A stretch of 64,000 nt of DNA from Holophagaceae bacterium (GCA_016710635.1 JADJVL010000010.1:124001-188000); one strand, 5' to 3'; shown: positions 26,539-35,991, counted from the first letter of the stretch. Numbers and translations: made by a program. The notes: a model not told the origin generated them from the sequence alone.

Positions 26539-27216
26539 ATGCTCGACATCCGGAACATCACCCGCGCCTACGAGCTGGGCGGCGAGAAGGCCGGTGTCTT
26601 CGGCATCAGCCTTTCCGTGGCCGCCGGGAAGCTGGCGGTGCTGGCGGGACCGTCGGGATCCGGCAAGACCACCCTGCTGCAGCTCGCGGGCCTGCTGGAT
26701 TCCCCCGATGAAGGCGAGGTGCGCCTCGAAGGCGAGGCCGTCTCCGCCCTGCCGGAGCGGCAGCGCTGCGACCTGCGCCTCCGCAAGCTCGGCTTCGTCT
26801 TTCAGGCCTTCAATCTGGTGCCCGTGCTGGACGCGGTGGAGAACGTCATGCTGCCCCTCCAGCTCCAGGGGCGGAGCGACAGCGAAGCCCGGAAGCTCGC
26901 CGCCGCCGCCCTCGACCGGGTCGGGCTGACGGACCGCCTCCATCACCTGCCCGGCCAGCTCAGCGGCGGCCAGCAGCAGCGGGTGGCCATCGCCCGAGCC
27001 CTGGCGCCGGAGCCCAAGCTCGTCCTCGCCGACGAACCCACCGCCAGCCTGGACCACGCCCACGGCGGACCACTGATGGCCCTCATGAAGGCGCTCTGCG
27101 CCGAGCGGGGCCTCAGCTTCCTGGTGGCCAGCCATGACCCTTCCGTCATCGCCACCGCCGACGTGGTGTTCCGCCTCTCCGACGGCCTCCTCACCGGAAC
27201 GGAGGTGCGGCCATGA
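26539..27216 (+). CDS. ABC transporter ATP-binding protein, LolD/MacB type
   Basis: A 225-residue ATPase that powers the permease encoded next. Walker A is AGPSGSGKTTLLQLAG, the Q-loop VFQAFNLVPVLDAVENVMLP is typical for the LolD/MacB/FtsE group, the signature is LSGGQQQRVAIARAL, and Walker B is LVLADEPTASLD, with a switch histidine in VASHDP. Start ATG 26539. The stop overlaps the permease start (ATGA). Such pairs move lipoproteins to the outer membrane or extrude peptides or lipids; substrate unknown. Confidence 0.93.
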   Translation: MLDIRNITRAYELGGEKAGVFGISLSVAAGKLAVLAGPSGSGKTTLLQLAGLLDSPDEGEVRLEGEAVSALPERQRCDLRLRKLGFVFQAFNLVPVLDAVENVMLPLQLQGRSDSEARKLAAAALDRVGLTDRLHHLPGQLSGGQQQRVAIARALAPEPKLVLADEPTASLDHAHGGPLMALMKALCAERGLSFLVASHDPSVIATADVVFRLSDGLLTGTEVRP

Positions 27217-28463
27217 CCCTGCTGGCCCGCCTCGCCTGGCGCAACGTGCGCCGCAACCGCCGCCGCACGGGGCTCACCCTCCTCGTGATCATCGCCGGCA
27301 CCATGGCGCTGTGCCTGTCGGGCGGCTTCATGGCCCAGACCTTCCAGGGCCTCGCCGACGCCGCCATCCGCGGCGGCCTGGGGCACGTGCAGCTCATGCA
27401 TCCGAAAGCCCTGGAGGGCGACGAGGGCCAGAGCCTGGAATTCGCGGTTCCCGACGGCGAGGCCGTCGCCGCGAAGCTGCGCCAGGACCCGGCGGTCCTC
27501 GAGGTGCTGCCCCGCATCCTGTTCATGGGCCTCCTCAGCAACGGCCCGAAGAGCGTGGCCTTCCTGGGCACCGCCGTGGATCCGGCCCGGGAGGCGAAGC
27601 ACATGGCCGTGCTGGACCAGGTGAAGGACGGCGCCAAGGGCAAGGGGGGTGAAGGTTCCCGCTGGCTCTCGCCAGATCCCGCCGCCCGGGAGGTCCTGCT
27701 GGGGGCGGGTCTCGCCCGCAGCCTCGGCGTGGCCGTCGGCGGCTCCCTCACGCTGATGAGCACCACCAAGGACGGCGCACTGAATGCGGTGGATGTCGAG
27801 GTCGTGGGCCTCCAGGACTTCGGCTTCAAGGAGCTGAACGACCGCTTCCTGAGCGTCAGTCTCGCCACCGCGGAGCTGCTGGTGGACGCCGGCGGCGCGC
27901 GGTCGCGGCTGTCCGTGGTGCTGAAGGATCCGTCGAAGGCGAAGGCCGAGGCGCCACGCCTCGCGCAAGTGGCTGGCGCCAACGTGGCGGGGAGCCCCTG
28001 GATGGACCTCGCCAGCTTCTACCAGCAGGTGAAGCTGCTCTACCTCGCCATCTTCGGCTTCATGGGCCTGGTGCTCTTCCTGGTGGTGCTGCTGGCCACG
28101 GCGAACACCCTGCTCATGAGCGTGATGGAGCGCCTCCGGGAGTTCGGGACGCTGCGGGCCGTGGGCCTCCAGCCCGGCCAGCTCCTCGCGCTGCTCCAGT
28201 GGGAGGGGGCGATCCTCGGAGCCCTGGGGAGCTTCCTCGGCATCGTCCTGACGCTGCTGCTGCGGGCCGGCGTCAACGCCCTGCACCTGCAGCTGCCGCC
28301 ACCCCCCGGCACCAGCCACGGCTACGAGCTGAACATCCACGCCGTGCCCATGGTGTACCTCGGCGTCTTCCTCGGCCTGCAGCTCACCCTGCAGCTGAGC
28401 GCCCTCTTCCCCGGTTTGAAAGCCGCGAGGCTGCGCATTGTGGAGGCCCTGCGGCATGTCTAG
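27213..28463 (+). CDS. ABC transporter permease, MacB/LolC-like (FtsX superfamily)
   Basis: A 416-residue permease with one N-terminal helix (TGLTLLVIIAGTMALCLSGG), a large periplasmic MacB-PCD-like domain, and three C-terminal helices forming the FtsX domain (IFGFMGLVLFLVVLLATANT, LGSFLGIVLTLLL, VYLGVFLGLQLTLQLSALFP). The motif SVMERLREFGTLRAVGLQPG, the coupling loop, is typical. It is coupled to the ATPase upstream, and its 3' end overlaps the following exported-protein gene by eight bases, suggesting one operon. Confidence 0.92.
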   Translation: MTLLARLAWRNVRRNRRRTGLTLLVIIAGTMALCLSGGFMAQTFQGLADAAIRGGLGHVQLMHPKALEGDEGQSLEFAVPDGEAVAAKLRQDPAVLEVLPRILFMGLLSNGPKSVAFLGTAVDPAREAKHMAVLDQVKDGAKGKGGEGSRWLSPDPAAREVLLGAGLARSLGVAVGGSLTLMSTTKDGALNAVDVEVVGLQDFGFKELNDRFLSVSLATAELLVDAGGARSRLSVVLKDPSKAKAEAPRLAQVAGANVAGSPWMDLASFYQQVKLLYLAIFGFMGLVLFLVVLLATANTLLMSVMERLREFGTLRAVGLQPGQLLALLQWEGAILGALGSFLGIVLTLLLRAGVNALHLQLPPPPGTSHGYELNIHAVPMVYLGVFLGLQLTLQLSALFPGLKAARLRIVEALRHV

Positions 28464-29049
28464 ACCTCAAACCCTTCTGTTTTGCGCGATCCTTGCGTGC
28501 TTCCCGATGAAGGCCCAGGGCCTGGAGGTGATGGCGGGCTACGTGGACCAGGGCCTCAAGGTCGACTACGAAGGCGGCGGGATCTATTCGGAGCAGCGGC
28601 GCAGCGCAGGCCCATCCCTGCGCGTCGCCTGGGACCTGTCCGGCGCGGACCGGTTCCGCTTGCAGGTGGAAGGGGGCTGGATGCGGAACGCGTACCGGGA
28701 AGCCCGGCAGGACTCGGCCCTGCTCGGCCTTCAAGGCTCCTGGTGGAGCCCTGAAGGCGACGGCCACGCCCTCTTCGGCGTGGAATTCCGCGCGGAAAGG
28801 GTCGGTTCTCCCGGTGTGGACGCCGTCACTCGCGGACGGCTCTGGGCTCGGGCCGGCTTAGGATTCCGGGGAATCCTGGTCCCTCTCTTCCCTTGGGACA
28901 CGGCGATGACCCTGCGTGGCACCGCCCGGTTCATCCCGTTCACGCGCGTGGTGGCAGGATGGGGACTGGGCAGCGGGGTCCAGTCGGGACCCGCCCATTC
29001 CAACCGCGAATTCGGCCTGGAGATCGGCCTGCGCATCAACCTGGACTGA
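28456..29049 (+). CDS. Exported protein, predicted outer-membrane beta-barrel
   Basis: A 197-residue protein with a signal peptide (LLFCAILACFPMKAQG). The mature part alternates polar and hydrophobic/aromatic residues in many short strands (RLQVEGGWMRNAY, ALFGVEFRAERVG, LRGTARFIPFTRVVAGWGLG) as in small beta-barrels, ending EIGLRINLD. No catalytic motif is seen. I use ATG 28456, which overlaps the permease end and leads directly into the signal peptide. It may be a surface component linked to the ABC pair, but that is inference from overlap only. Confidence 0.72.
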   Translation: MSRPQTLLFCAILACFPMKAQGLEVMAGYVDQGLKVDYEGGGIYSEQRRSAGPSLRVAWDLSGADRFRLQVEGGWMRNAYREARQDSALLGLQGSWWSPEGDGHALFGVEFRAERVGSPGVDAVTRGRLWARAGLGFRGILVPLFPWDTAMTLRGTARFIPFTRVVAGWGLGSGVQSGPAHSNREFGLEIGLRINLD

Positions 29050-29071
29050 CGGCACCGAGAGGCCCCACGGC

Positions 29072-29638
29072 ATGGACGACACCAGAAACGCAAAGAGTCC
29101 CAAGGCCCCCCGCTGGGCCTGGCTGGTCGCCACGGGCTTCGGCAGCGGCTACCTGAAGCCGGCTCCGGGCACCTGGGGCAGCGGCGCGGCGGTGCTGGTG
29201 TGGGTCGTCCTCGCCCACCTCGCGGTCTTCGTCCCGAAGGCCGCGGGAGAGGCGTGGTTCGCCTTCCTCCCCATCGCCATGACCTGGCTCGCGGTGAAGG
29301 CCGCGGACCGGGTGGTCCGGGAGACCGGCACCAAGGATCCCAGCTACATCGTGGCGGACGAGTTTGCGGGGATGTGGTTCGCCCTCTGGCCCCTGCGCTG
29401 GGAGCTGCTTAGCGCTCTCCACGAGGTCCAGGACCACCACCGCGCCAGGGCCCTGCTGGTCTACGCCTTGCCCTTCCTGCTCTTCCGCATATTTGACGTG
29501 TGGAAGCCCTGGCCGGCCTACCAGATCCAGAGCCTGCCGGGGGGCGAAGGCGTCGTCGCGGACGATGTCGTGGCGGGGCTTTACGCGATCCCGGTGGGGC
29601 TGTTGCTGGCGCCCTGGGTGCTGCGGATGATCGGGTGA
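29072..29638 (+). CDS. pgpA: Phosphatidylglycerophosphatase A
   Basis: Removes phosphate from phosphatidylglycerol phosphate in phospholipid synthesis at the inner membrane. The 188 residues from ATG 29072 carry the three PgpA signatures: TGFGSGYLKPAPGTWGS, DPSYIVADEFAGMW with acidic metal ligands, and FRIFDVWKPWP followed by PGGEGVVADDVVAG. Four hydrophobic helices fit the family. Upstream codons of the open frame overlap the barrel gene and lack PgpA character. Some organisms have several Pgp enzymes, so essentiality cannot be judged. Confidence 0.93.
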   Translation: MDDTRNAKSPKAPRWAWLVATGFGSGYLKPAPGTWGSGAAVLVWVVLAHLAVFVPKAAGEAWFAFLPIAMTWLAVKAADRVVRETGTKDPSYIVADEFAGMWFALWPLRWELLSALHEVQDHHRARALLVYALPFLLFRIFDVWKPWPAYQIQSLPGGEGVVADDVVAGLYAIPVGLLLAPWVLRMIG

Positions 29639-29711
29639 TCGCGATCGTCAGGGTCCCCACTTGATCCGGAACTGACAGTCCTTCGCGCTCGGCCAGTGCG
29701 ATCTGACCCAC

Positions 29712-29800
29712 CCTGCCGCGCTCTCGCTTGGCTGCACCTCGATCAAGCACGGCCGAAAAGCCGGCCGCACTTGATCGAGGTGCCTTTCTGAAGGTCAACC
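29712..29800 (-). repeat. Variable-stem hairpin repeat, copy A
   Basis: Leftward-oriented member of a dispersed family. On the minus strand: conserved 5' flank TTGACCTTCAGAAAGG, a 22-base-pair stem (arms 29762-29783 and 29734-29755) around a 6-base loop, then the conserved tail AGCCAAGCGAGAGCGCGGCA. The two imperfect positions are T/G and G/T, which would be wobble pairs in the minus-strand RNA. Stem sequence differs from the other copies while layout and flanks agree. It fills most of the gap between pgpA and the XPB gene; no T-run follows, so it is not a standard terminator. Confidence 0.75.
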
Positions 29801-29827
29801 CCCCGGCCGCCTCGATGCCGGGAGTGG

Positions 29828-31564
29828 CTACGCCGTCGTGTCCGCCATCAGCTCCTTCCACACCACGGGCTCGCTCAGGTGCCCCGCGCTGTCGAAGCTG
29901 CGGCTCTCGATCATGTAGCGGTAGCCCTGCTCGGTGAGGAAGAGCTGGCGGTTGCGGGCGAACTCCTGTTCGGTGCTGTCCTTGCTGATGAGCGAGTAGA
30001 AATAGCTGACGTTGTGGTTGCCCTTCGGGCGCAGGATGCGGCCCAGGCGCTGGGCCTCCTCTTGCCGGGAGCCGAAAGTGCCGCTCACCTGGATGGCCAC
30101 GGAGGCGTCCGGCAGGTCGATGGCGAAGTTGGCCACCTTGCTGACGATGAGGACCCGCAACTCACCGGCGCGGAACTGGCGGAAGAGCTCCTCCCGCTCC
30201 CGCTCCGGCGTCTGGCCCGTCAGCACCGGGGCCTTGAGGCGCTTGCCGATGATCCGCAGCTGCTCCAGGTACTGGCCGATGACCAGGACCGAATCGTTGG
30301 GATGGCCCGCCAGCAGCTCGTCCATCACCTTGAGCTTCAGGCTGTTCTCGGAAGCGATGCGGAAGCGCTGACGCTGGTCCGCCACGGCGTACTCCATGCG
30401 CTCGTCGGAGGGCAGGGGCACGCGGATCTCCAGGCAGTGGGCCGTGGCGATGAAGCCTTCCTTCTCCAGCATCTTCCAAGGCACGTCCACGCGCTTGGGG
30501 CCGATGAGGGAGAAGACGTCCTCCTCCTTGCCGTCCTCCCGGACTAATGTCGCTGTAAGACCCAACCTTCGCTTCGCTTGCAGCTCGGCGACGGCGCGGA
30601 AGACCGGCGCCGGCAGCATGTGCACCTCGTCGTAGATCACCAGGCCCCAGTTGGCCGCCTCGAAGAGCTTGAAGTGCTCGAAGGGCGCCTCCTTGCTGCG
30701 GCGGTAGGTGAGGATCTGGTAGGTGGCGATGGTGACGGGCTTGATTTCCTTGGAATCGCCGGTGTAGAGGCCGATGTCGTTTTCCGTGAGCGAAGTCTTG
30801 TCCAGCAGCTCCTGCCGCCACTGCTTCACCGCCGTGCCGTTCGTCGTGAGCACCAGGGTGTGGGTCTGCAGGCTGTTCATGCAGCCGATGCCGATGACCG
30901 TCTTGCCGGCGCCGCAGGGCAGCACCAGCACCCCCGCGCCGCCTTCGGGCCCGCCACCGGCGTGGAAGACGTCCACGGCGGCCTTCTGGTAGGCCCGCAG
31001 GCCGAAGGGCTTGCCGCTGGCCTTGAGCTCCGGGGAAAGGGTGAAGGGGAGCGGATCCCCGGGCTTGTAGCCCGCCATGTCCTGCACGGGATGGCCCAGG
31101 CGGATGAGCTGCAGCTTCACTTCGCCCCGCATACCGTCGTGGAGGAAGATGCCCTTTTCGTCCAGATAGGGCTCCGCCAGCATGCCCTGGAGGCTGCGCT
31201 GGTTCTCCAGCTCCCAGAAGAGGCCCCGATCCTCCATCTCCAGGGCGAGGCGGTCCCCCTTTTTCACCAGCTTCAGCTTGCCGTAGCGCGTGCCGTGGTC
31301 CTGGATCTCCTGGATGAGATTCTGGGGCACGGGGTATTTCGACCAGGTGTCCAGGGTGTCCAGCATCTGCTGGCAGGTGACGCCGCTGGCGGATGCGTTC
31401 CAGAGGGACAGGGGCGTGATGCGGTAGGTGTGGATGTGTTCCGGGCTCTTCACCAGTTCGGCGAAGCGCGCCAGTTCGTCCCGCACCTGTTCGAAGACCG
31501 GGCTGGCGACCTCCAAGAGCAGCGTGCGATCGCTCTGGACGATCAGGGGGTTTTCAGGGCGCAT
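29828..31564 (-). CDS. XPB/Rad25-type superfamily 2 DNA helicase
   Basis: A bacterial homologue of the XPB helicase, thought to serve in DNA repair or transcription-linked unwinding. From ATG 31564 it has 578 residues: an N-terminal helicase-associated domain (about 1-180), Walker A LPCGAGKTVIG, the DEVH box in VIYDEVHMLPAP, the XPB-typical RED motif within GLTATLVREDGKEEDVF, and motif VI QRLGRILRPKGN. I prefer 31564 since homologues start near MRPENPLIVQSD; an in-frame ATG at 31594 is possible. Neither has a clear ribosome binding site. A possible helicase-associated partner is encoded at 36117. Confidence 0.93.
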   Translation of the reverse strand: MRPENPLIVQSDRTLLLEVASPVFEQVRDELARFAELVKSPEHIHTYRITPLSLWNASASGVTCQQMLDTLDTWSKYPVPQNLIQEIQDHGTRYGKLKLVKKGDRLALEMEDRGLFWELENQRSLQGMLAEPYLDEKGIFLHDGMRGEVKLQLIRLGHPVQDMAGYKPGDPLPFTLSPELKASGKPFGLRAYQKAAVDVFHAGGGPEGGAGVLVLPCGAGKTVIGIGCMNSLQTHTLVLTTNGTAVKQWRQELLDKTSLTENDIGLYTGDSKEIKPVTIATYQILTYRRSKEAPFEHFKLFEAANWGLVIYDEVHMLPAPVFRAVAELQAKRRLGLTATLVREDGKEEDVFSLIGPKRVDVPWKMLEKEGFIATAHCLEIRVPLPSDERMEYAVADQRQRFRIASENSLKLKVMDELLAGHPNDSVLVIGQYLEQLRIIGKRLKAPVLTGQTPEREREELFRQFRAGELRVLIVSKVANFAIDLPDASVAIQVSGTFGSRQEEAQRLGRILRPKGNHNVSYFYSLISKDSTEQEFARNRQLFLTEQGYRYMIESRSFDSAGHLSEPVVWKELMADTTA

Positions 31565-31767
31565 CGCGATCAAGGGCCACCGGAGGCTAAACATTCGAGG
31601 CTAGAGGGCATCCCTCCGCAGGTCAATGAATGAACCCAGGGGCGCGCCGTCCAGCCGAGCTTTCCGCGTCCTGGGCAGGGTGGAAAGTCCCGTGAAGCGG
31701 AACCTGGGATTTTGGCGGGTGCCTCGTGTTAAGAAAGTGTCAGTCCTCTATGGCTTCATCCAGGGCC

Positions 31768-31773
31768 TATACT
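31768..31773 (+). promoter_or_regulatory. Candidate -10 box
   Basis: TATACT, 54 bases before the ATG at 31828, five of six consensus positions; the -35 region at 17 bases (CCTCTA) is poor. Confidence 0.4.
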
Positions 31774-31827
31774 TGTCAGAGATCTTCCCTCGGCGCGGAC
31801 ACCGCGCCGTTTCGTTCTGGAGCTTCC

Positions 31828-34800
31828 ATGCCGGCCCCTTCCCGCACGGTGTCCCTCAGTGCCCTTGCCCTCTGCCTGGCCGGAGCCCTTTCCGCCCAGG
31901 ATCTGAGCCTCGGAGAAAAGCGGATGGCCCTGCCCTCCCGCAGGGCCAAGTCCCCCGTCGCCGGGCACGATCGGCCCGACCTGCGGGCGGACTGGCAGCG
32001 GGTGATGCTGGGCGGGGATCCCACCCCGGAGTACCTGGACTTCAAGGCCCGGCTGGCCCGGCAGGAGCTGGACGCGATGCAGGACGCCCGGCTGCTGCCG
32101 GCGGTCCCCGGCTCCAGCAGCACCTGGGTGAACCTCGGCCCCAAGGCCAACCTCATCAGCGGCAGCTTCCCCGACATCGATAGCGGCCGGCCCGTGGGGA
32201 TCGCCACCCATCCCAGCAACGCCCAGATCGTCTACTTGGCCACCAGCGGCGGTGGCGTCTTCAAGTGCACCAACGCCGACCTCAACGCCGCCGGCGACTG
32301 GACCTGGACCTCCGTCACCGACAGTCTGCCCGCCAGCAGCTCTTCCGGAAACGTCGCCCTCGGCGCCATGGCCATGAGCGGCGCGGATGTCAGCGGCAAC
32401 ACCCTCTTCATCGGCCTGGGCGACAAGTTCGACGCCGTCGGCCGCGGCCTCTACAAGACCACCAACGGGGGCACCTCCTGGACCGAAGCCACGGGCCTCG
32501 GCGCCGCCACCCGGACCTATGACATTGCTCCCGTCAGCGCCTCCGTGGTGCTGGTGGGGACCAATGACGGCCTCAAGCGTTCCATGGACGGCGGCGCGAC
32601 CTTCCTGCCCGTCACCCTCGGCGGCAGCGCCGCGGGCCAGGTCTGGTCCGTCCAGGCCTTCAACGCCACCGAGCTCATCTGCTCCCGCCAGTCCGGCAGC
32701 ACCGGCACCCTCTGGTACTCCAGCGACGCCGGAGCCTCCTGGACCCAGGCCCTCATCTCGGGTCTCGCCGGCGTCGTGCGGATGACGCTCGCCACCAGCC
32801 CAGCCAGCACCAGCCAGGCCTGGGGCATCGCCCAGGTCGGTTCCGCCTCCAGCGGCACCATCGCCGCGGGCCTCCTCAGCACCACCGACAAGGGCCACAC
32901 CTGGTCCTTCGTCGCCGCCCCCAACACCACCGGCAGCCTCTTCAAGGGCGTCGGCAACCAGATGACCACCGACGGCAGCCAGGGCTTCTACAACCACGGC
33001 CTCGCGGTGGATCCCTCGAACATCAACCGGGTCTTCGTCGGGGCGAACCTGGCCCTCTACCGCACCGAGAACGGCGGCGCCACCTGGGACCAGCTCACCC
33101 ACTGGTACGGCAACCGCCACGTCTACGCCCACGCCGACTTCCACACCTCGGCCTGGTCCAAGACCGGCCCCAGCACCCTGTTCATCGGCAACGATGGCGG
33201 CCTCTGCATCGTGCGGAATCCCGCCATCGCTTCGGGCTCCATCCCCACCGCGGGCTCTGGCAGCGTCGCCAGCGTGCTGACCTTCATCGACAACCGCCGG
33301 AACCGGGGCATCGCCTCCCACCTCGTGTACAACATCGGCTCGACGACGGCGGCCTCCCCCGCCAACAGCAAGTCCCGGGTCTCCCTGGGCCTGCAGGACA
33401 ACGGGACCCGCATCCGCCAGGACGAGGGTTCCGGCCTTGAGAACAGCGGCACCTTCGAGGACGGTATCGGCGGCGACGGCTTCGGCACGGTGATCCACCC
33501 CACCAACGGCAACCTGATCCTGGGCACCGTCTACTACACGGACGTCTACAAGAGCACCAACGGCGGCACGACCTTCAACGAGTCCATCACGGGGCTGACG
33601 GACGCGAACAACCCTGCCACGGCGCCCTTCGCCCCCACCTTCGCCCTGGGCGCCACCGCCTCGCCGGACACGGTCTACACCTGGGGCCTGTCCCAGGTGT
33701 ACAAGAGCAACGACTTCGGCTCCACCTGGATCCCCATGGACATGACGGGGTTTGACCCGTCCCGGCTCATCCGCAATGTCACCGCTTCCGCCAGCAATCC
33801 CAATGCGGTGGCGGTGGTGACTTCCGGCGGCACCGGCTTCGTGACCTACAACGGCGGCACCACCTGGACCCAGTTCGGCACGGTTCCGAACAACGGGCTC
33901 AACATGAGCTACGCCTGGTTCGACACCGCAACGCCCACGACCCTGTACGCGGCGTCGACGGCCCAGACTTCCGTCAACAACCACCTGTGGAAGAGCACCA
34001 ACAGCGGCGCGACCTGGACCGCCATCGACGGCGGCGGCTTCCCAGCGGGCATCCCGGTCTACGTGGTGAAGAACGATCCGGCCAATGCCAACACCCTCCT
34101 GGCCGGCACCGACTTCGGCGTCTACCGCTCGGACAACGGCGGCACCACCTGGGCCCGCTACGGCCAGGGCCTGCCCCTGGTGGCGGTGCGCGACCTCTAC
34201 ATCGCCACCGACGGCACCTTCGTGCGGGCGGCCACCTTCGGCCGCGGCGCCTGGGAGCTTTCGGCGAGCGCCGTTCCCGCGCCCACCCTCACCTCCTTCA
34301 CCCCCACCTCGGCCTTCGCCAACACCATCGTCACCTTGACGGGCACCAACTTCACCGGGGTCACCAGCGTCAAGTACAACGGCACCGCCGCGACTTTCAA
34401 CTTCCTCTCGGCGACCTCCATCCAGTCCACCGTGCCCGTGGGCGCCACCACCGGCCCCATCACCGTGACCACGCCCGGCGGTACGGCCACCTCGGCCACC
34501 AACTTCACCATGCTGGTCTCGCCGCCCTCCATCACCAGCTTCACGCCCACGACGGGGCCCGTCGGCACGCCGGTCACCATCACCGGCACCAACCTGACCA
34601 ACGCCTCGAGCCTGACCTTCAACAGCACTCCGGCCATCTTCACCGTGGATTCACCGACCAGCATCAGCACCACCGTGCCCCTGGGCGCCACCACGGGTCC
34701 CATCGCCGTCACGACCCCCGGCGGCCCCGGCGTGGGCCCGACCTTCACGGTGACCATCCCGCCCGCCCCCGTCATCACCAGCTTCACCGCGAACCCGGCG

Positions 34801-35157
34801 ACGATCATCGTCGGCGCCAGCAGCAACCTGAACTGGACGGTGACCGGCGCGGTCTCCCTTTCCATTTCCGGCGTGGGCGCCGTCACCGGCACCTCCACCG
34901 CCGTGAGCCCGGCCAGCACCACCACCTACGTCCTGACCGCGACCAACGGCGGCGGCAACGTCACCGCCAACGCCACCGTCACCGTGAAGACCCGGGACCT
35001 GGATGCCAGCGGCGGCAGCGCGGACGTCCTCGACATGGCGGTCATGTCCAGGGCCTATAGCGGTCCGGGCATCGCCACCACGATCCCCGCCGCCGACCTT
35101 GACGGCGACGGCGACGTGGACGACAACGACATCACCCTGTTCCTCGCCGGACTGTGA
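31828..35157 (+). CDS. Large secreted protein: BNR/sortilin-like propeller, TIG domains, dockerin-like end
   Basis: A 1109-residue exported protein, signal peptide VSLSALALCLAGALSAQD. The first 800 residues form BNR/sortilin-like propeller repeats, with recurring STDKGHTWSF, STNGGTTF, SNDFGSTW and SDNGGTTWARYG Asp-box motifs. Two IPT/TIG domains follow (TSFTPTSAFANTIVTLTGTN; TSFTPTTGPVGTPVTITGTN), then an Ig-like domain, and the end DLDGDGDVDDNDITLFLAGL is a dockerin-type calcium-binding repeat. ATG 31828 leads into the signal peptide. The propeller suggests glycan binding or hydrolysis at the surface. The next gene encodes a TIG lipoprotein, so the pair may form a surface complex. Confidence 0.88.
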   Translation: MPAPSRTVSLSALALCLAGALSAQDLSLGEKRMALPSRRAKSPVAGHDRPDLRADWQRVMLGGDPTPEYLDFKARLARQELDAMQDARLLPAVPGSSSTWVNLGPKANLISGSFPDIDSGRPVGIATHPSNAQIVYLATSGGGVFKCTNADLNAAGDWTWTSVTDSLPASSSSGNVALGAMAMSGADVSGNTLFIGLGDKFDAVGRGLYKTTNGGTSWTEATGLGAATRTYDIAPVSASVVLVGTNDGLKRSMDGGATFLPVTLGGSAAGQVWSVQAFNATELICSRQSGSTGTLWYSSDAGASWTQALISGLAGVVRMTLATSPASTSQAWGIAQVGSASSGTIAAGLLSTTDKGHTWSFVAAPNTTGSLFKGVGNQMTTDGSQGFYNHGLAVDPSNINRVFVGANLALYRTENGGATWDQLTHWYGNRHVYAHADFHTSAWSKTGPSTLFIGNDGGLCIVRNPAIASGSIPTAGSGSVASVLTFIDNRRNRGIASHLVYNIGSTTAASPANSKSRVSLGLQDNGTRIRQDEGSGLENSGTFEDGIGGDGFGTVIHPTNGNLILGTVYYTDVYKSTNGGTTFNESITGLTDANNPATAPFAPTFALGATASPDTVYTWGLSQVYKSNDFGSTWIPMDMTGFDPSRLIRNVTASASNPNAVAVVTSGGTGFVTYNGGTTWTQFGTVPNNGLNMSYAWFDTATPTTLYAASTAQTSVNNHLWKSTNSGATWTAIDGGGFPAGIPVYVVKNDPANANTLLAGTDFGVYRSDNGGTTWARYGQGLPLVAVRDLYIATDGTFVRAATFGRGAWELSASAVPAPTLTSFTPTSAFANTIVTLTGTNFTGVTSVKYNGTAATFNFLSATSIQSTVPVGATTGPITVTTPGGTATSATNFTMLVSPPSITSFTPTTGPVGTPVTITGTNLTNASSLTFNSTPAIFTVDSPTSISTTVPLGATTGPIAVTTPGGPGVGPTFTVTIPPAPVITSFTANPATIIVGASSNLNWTVTGAVSLSISGVGAVTGTSTAVSPASTTTYVLTATNGGGNVTANATVTVKTRDLDASGGSADVLDMAVMSRAYSGPGIATTIPAADLDGDGDVDDNDITLFLAGL

Positions 35158-35171
35158 GACACGGAGCGACC

Positions 35172-35987
35172 ATGAGCCACCTGAACCGATCCCTCGCCGT
35201 TGCCTCCCTCGTCCTGCTCGCCGCCTGCGGCGGCGGGGGCGGCGGGGGCACCACCACCCCGCCGGTGTCCACGCCCACCATCAGCGGCATCGCCCCCACC
35301 AGTGGCCCCGCGGGCACCACCGTGACGATCTCCGGATCGAACCTCGGCGGCGCGACGGCGGTGTCCTTCAACGGCACCCCTGCGGCCTCCTTCACCGCCA
35401 GCGCCGCCTCCATCAGCGCCGTGGTCCCCGCGGGCGCCACGGCCGGCGCGGTGTCCGTGACCACCCCCGGCGGCAACGCGACTTCCGCCACAGCCTTCAC
35501 CCGGACCGCCGGCGCCCTGGCCTACGTGGATCCCGCCACCGGCACCTACCGGCTGGTCCGCAACGCGACCCTGTCCACCGCAACCCATCTGGTCCTGGAT
35601 CTGCTGGGCCCCGTGGGCACCTCGGGCCGGGGGGTGGGCTTCTACCTCAGCGCCGACACCACCAAGGTGAACTGGGTCAAGGTCGCCGGGGCCGACGCCG
35701 AACTGGTGCAGAACGGCGCCTTCACCCTGGGCGGAGGCACCCAGCTCATCAAGGCCAAGGCCACCGGCGATGTGCTTCAGGCGGGGGTCTACCAGAAGGG
35801 CGGCGCCGTTCCCGCGGTGGCCTTCACCACCACGGGCGCCCTCGCCCGCGTGGCCCTCGACCTGAAGGGCAGTCCCGCCCTGGGGGCCGTCACCTTCACC
35901 GCCGTGGCGCCCAAGGCCGTGGTCCTGCCGGACACCGGGCCCCAGACCGTCATCACCATCTCCGTGGGCACCGTGACGGCCCAGTAG
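35172..35987 (+). CDS. Lipoprotein with TIG domain and cohesin-like C-terminal domain
   Basis: A 271-residue lipoprotein: signal VASLVLLAACGGGG with lipobox LAAC, a glycine run, one IPT/TIG domain (ISGIAPTSGPAGTTVTISGS), then a beta-rich domain of about 150 residues (LVLDLLGPVGTSGRGVGFYL, VALDLKGSPALGAVTF) that resembles cohesin-like folds in pattern only. ATG 35172 is 14 bases after the stop of the dockerin-like protein gene, so the two are co-expressed. A cohesin-dockerin type contact is an attractive guess but I cannot prove the fold by eye. Confidence 0.8.
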   Translation: MSHLNRSLAVASLVLLAACGGGGGGGTTTPPVSTPTISGIAPTSGPAGTTVTISGSNLGGATAVSFNGTPAASFTASAASISAVVPAGATAGAVSVTTPGGNATSATAFTRTAGALAYVDPATGTYRLVRNATLSTATHLVLDLLGPVGTSGRGVGFYLSADTTKVNWVKVAGADAELVQNGAFTLGGGTQLIKAKATGDVLQAGVYQKGGAVPAVAFTTTGALARVALDLKGSPALGAVTFTAVAPKAVVLPDTGPQTVITISVGTVTAQ

Positions 35988-35991
35988 ACCG

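Noticed and set aside
31756..33984. A 742-codon minus-strand frame across the propeller protein
   Set aside because: Low-complexity Gly/Ala/Val/His composition mirrors the repeats of the real gene.
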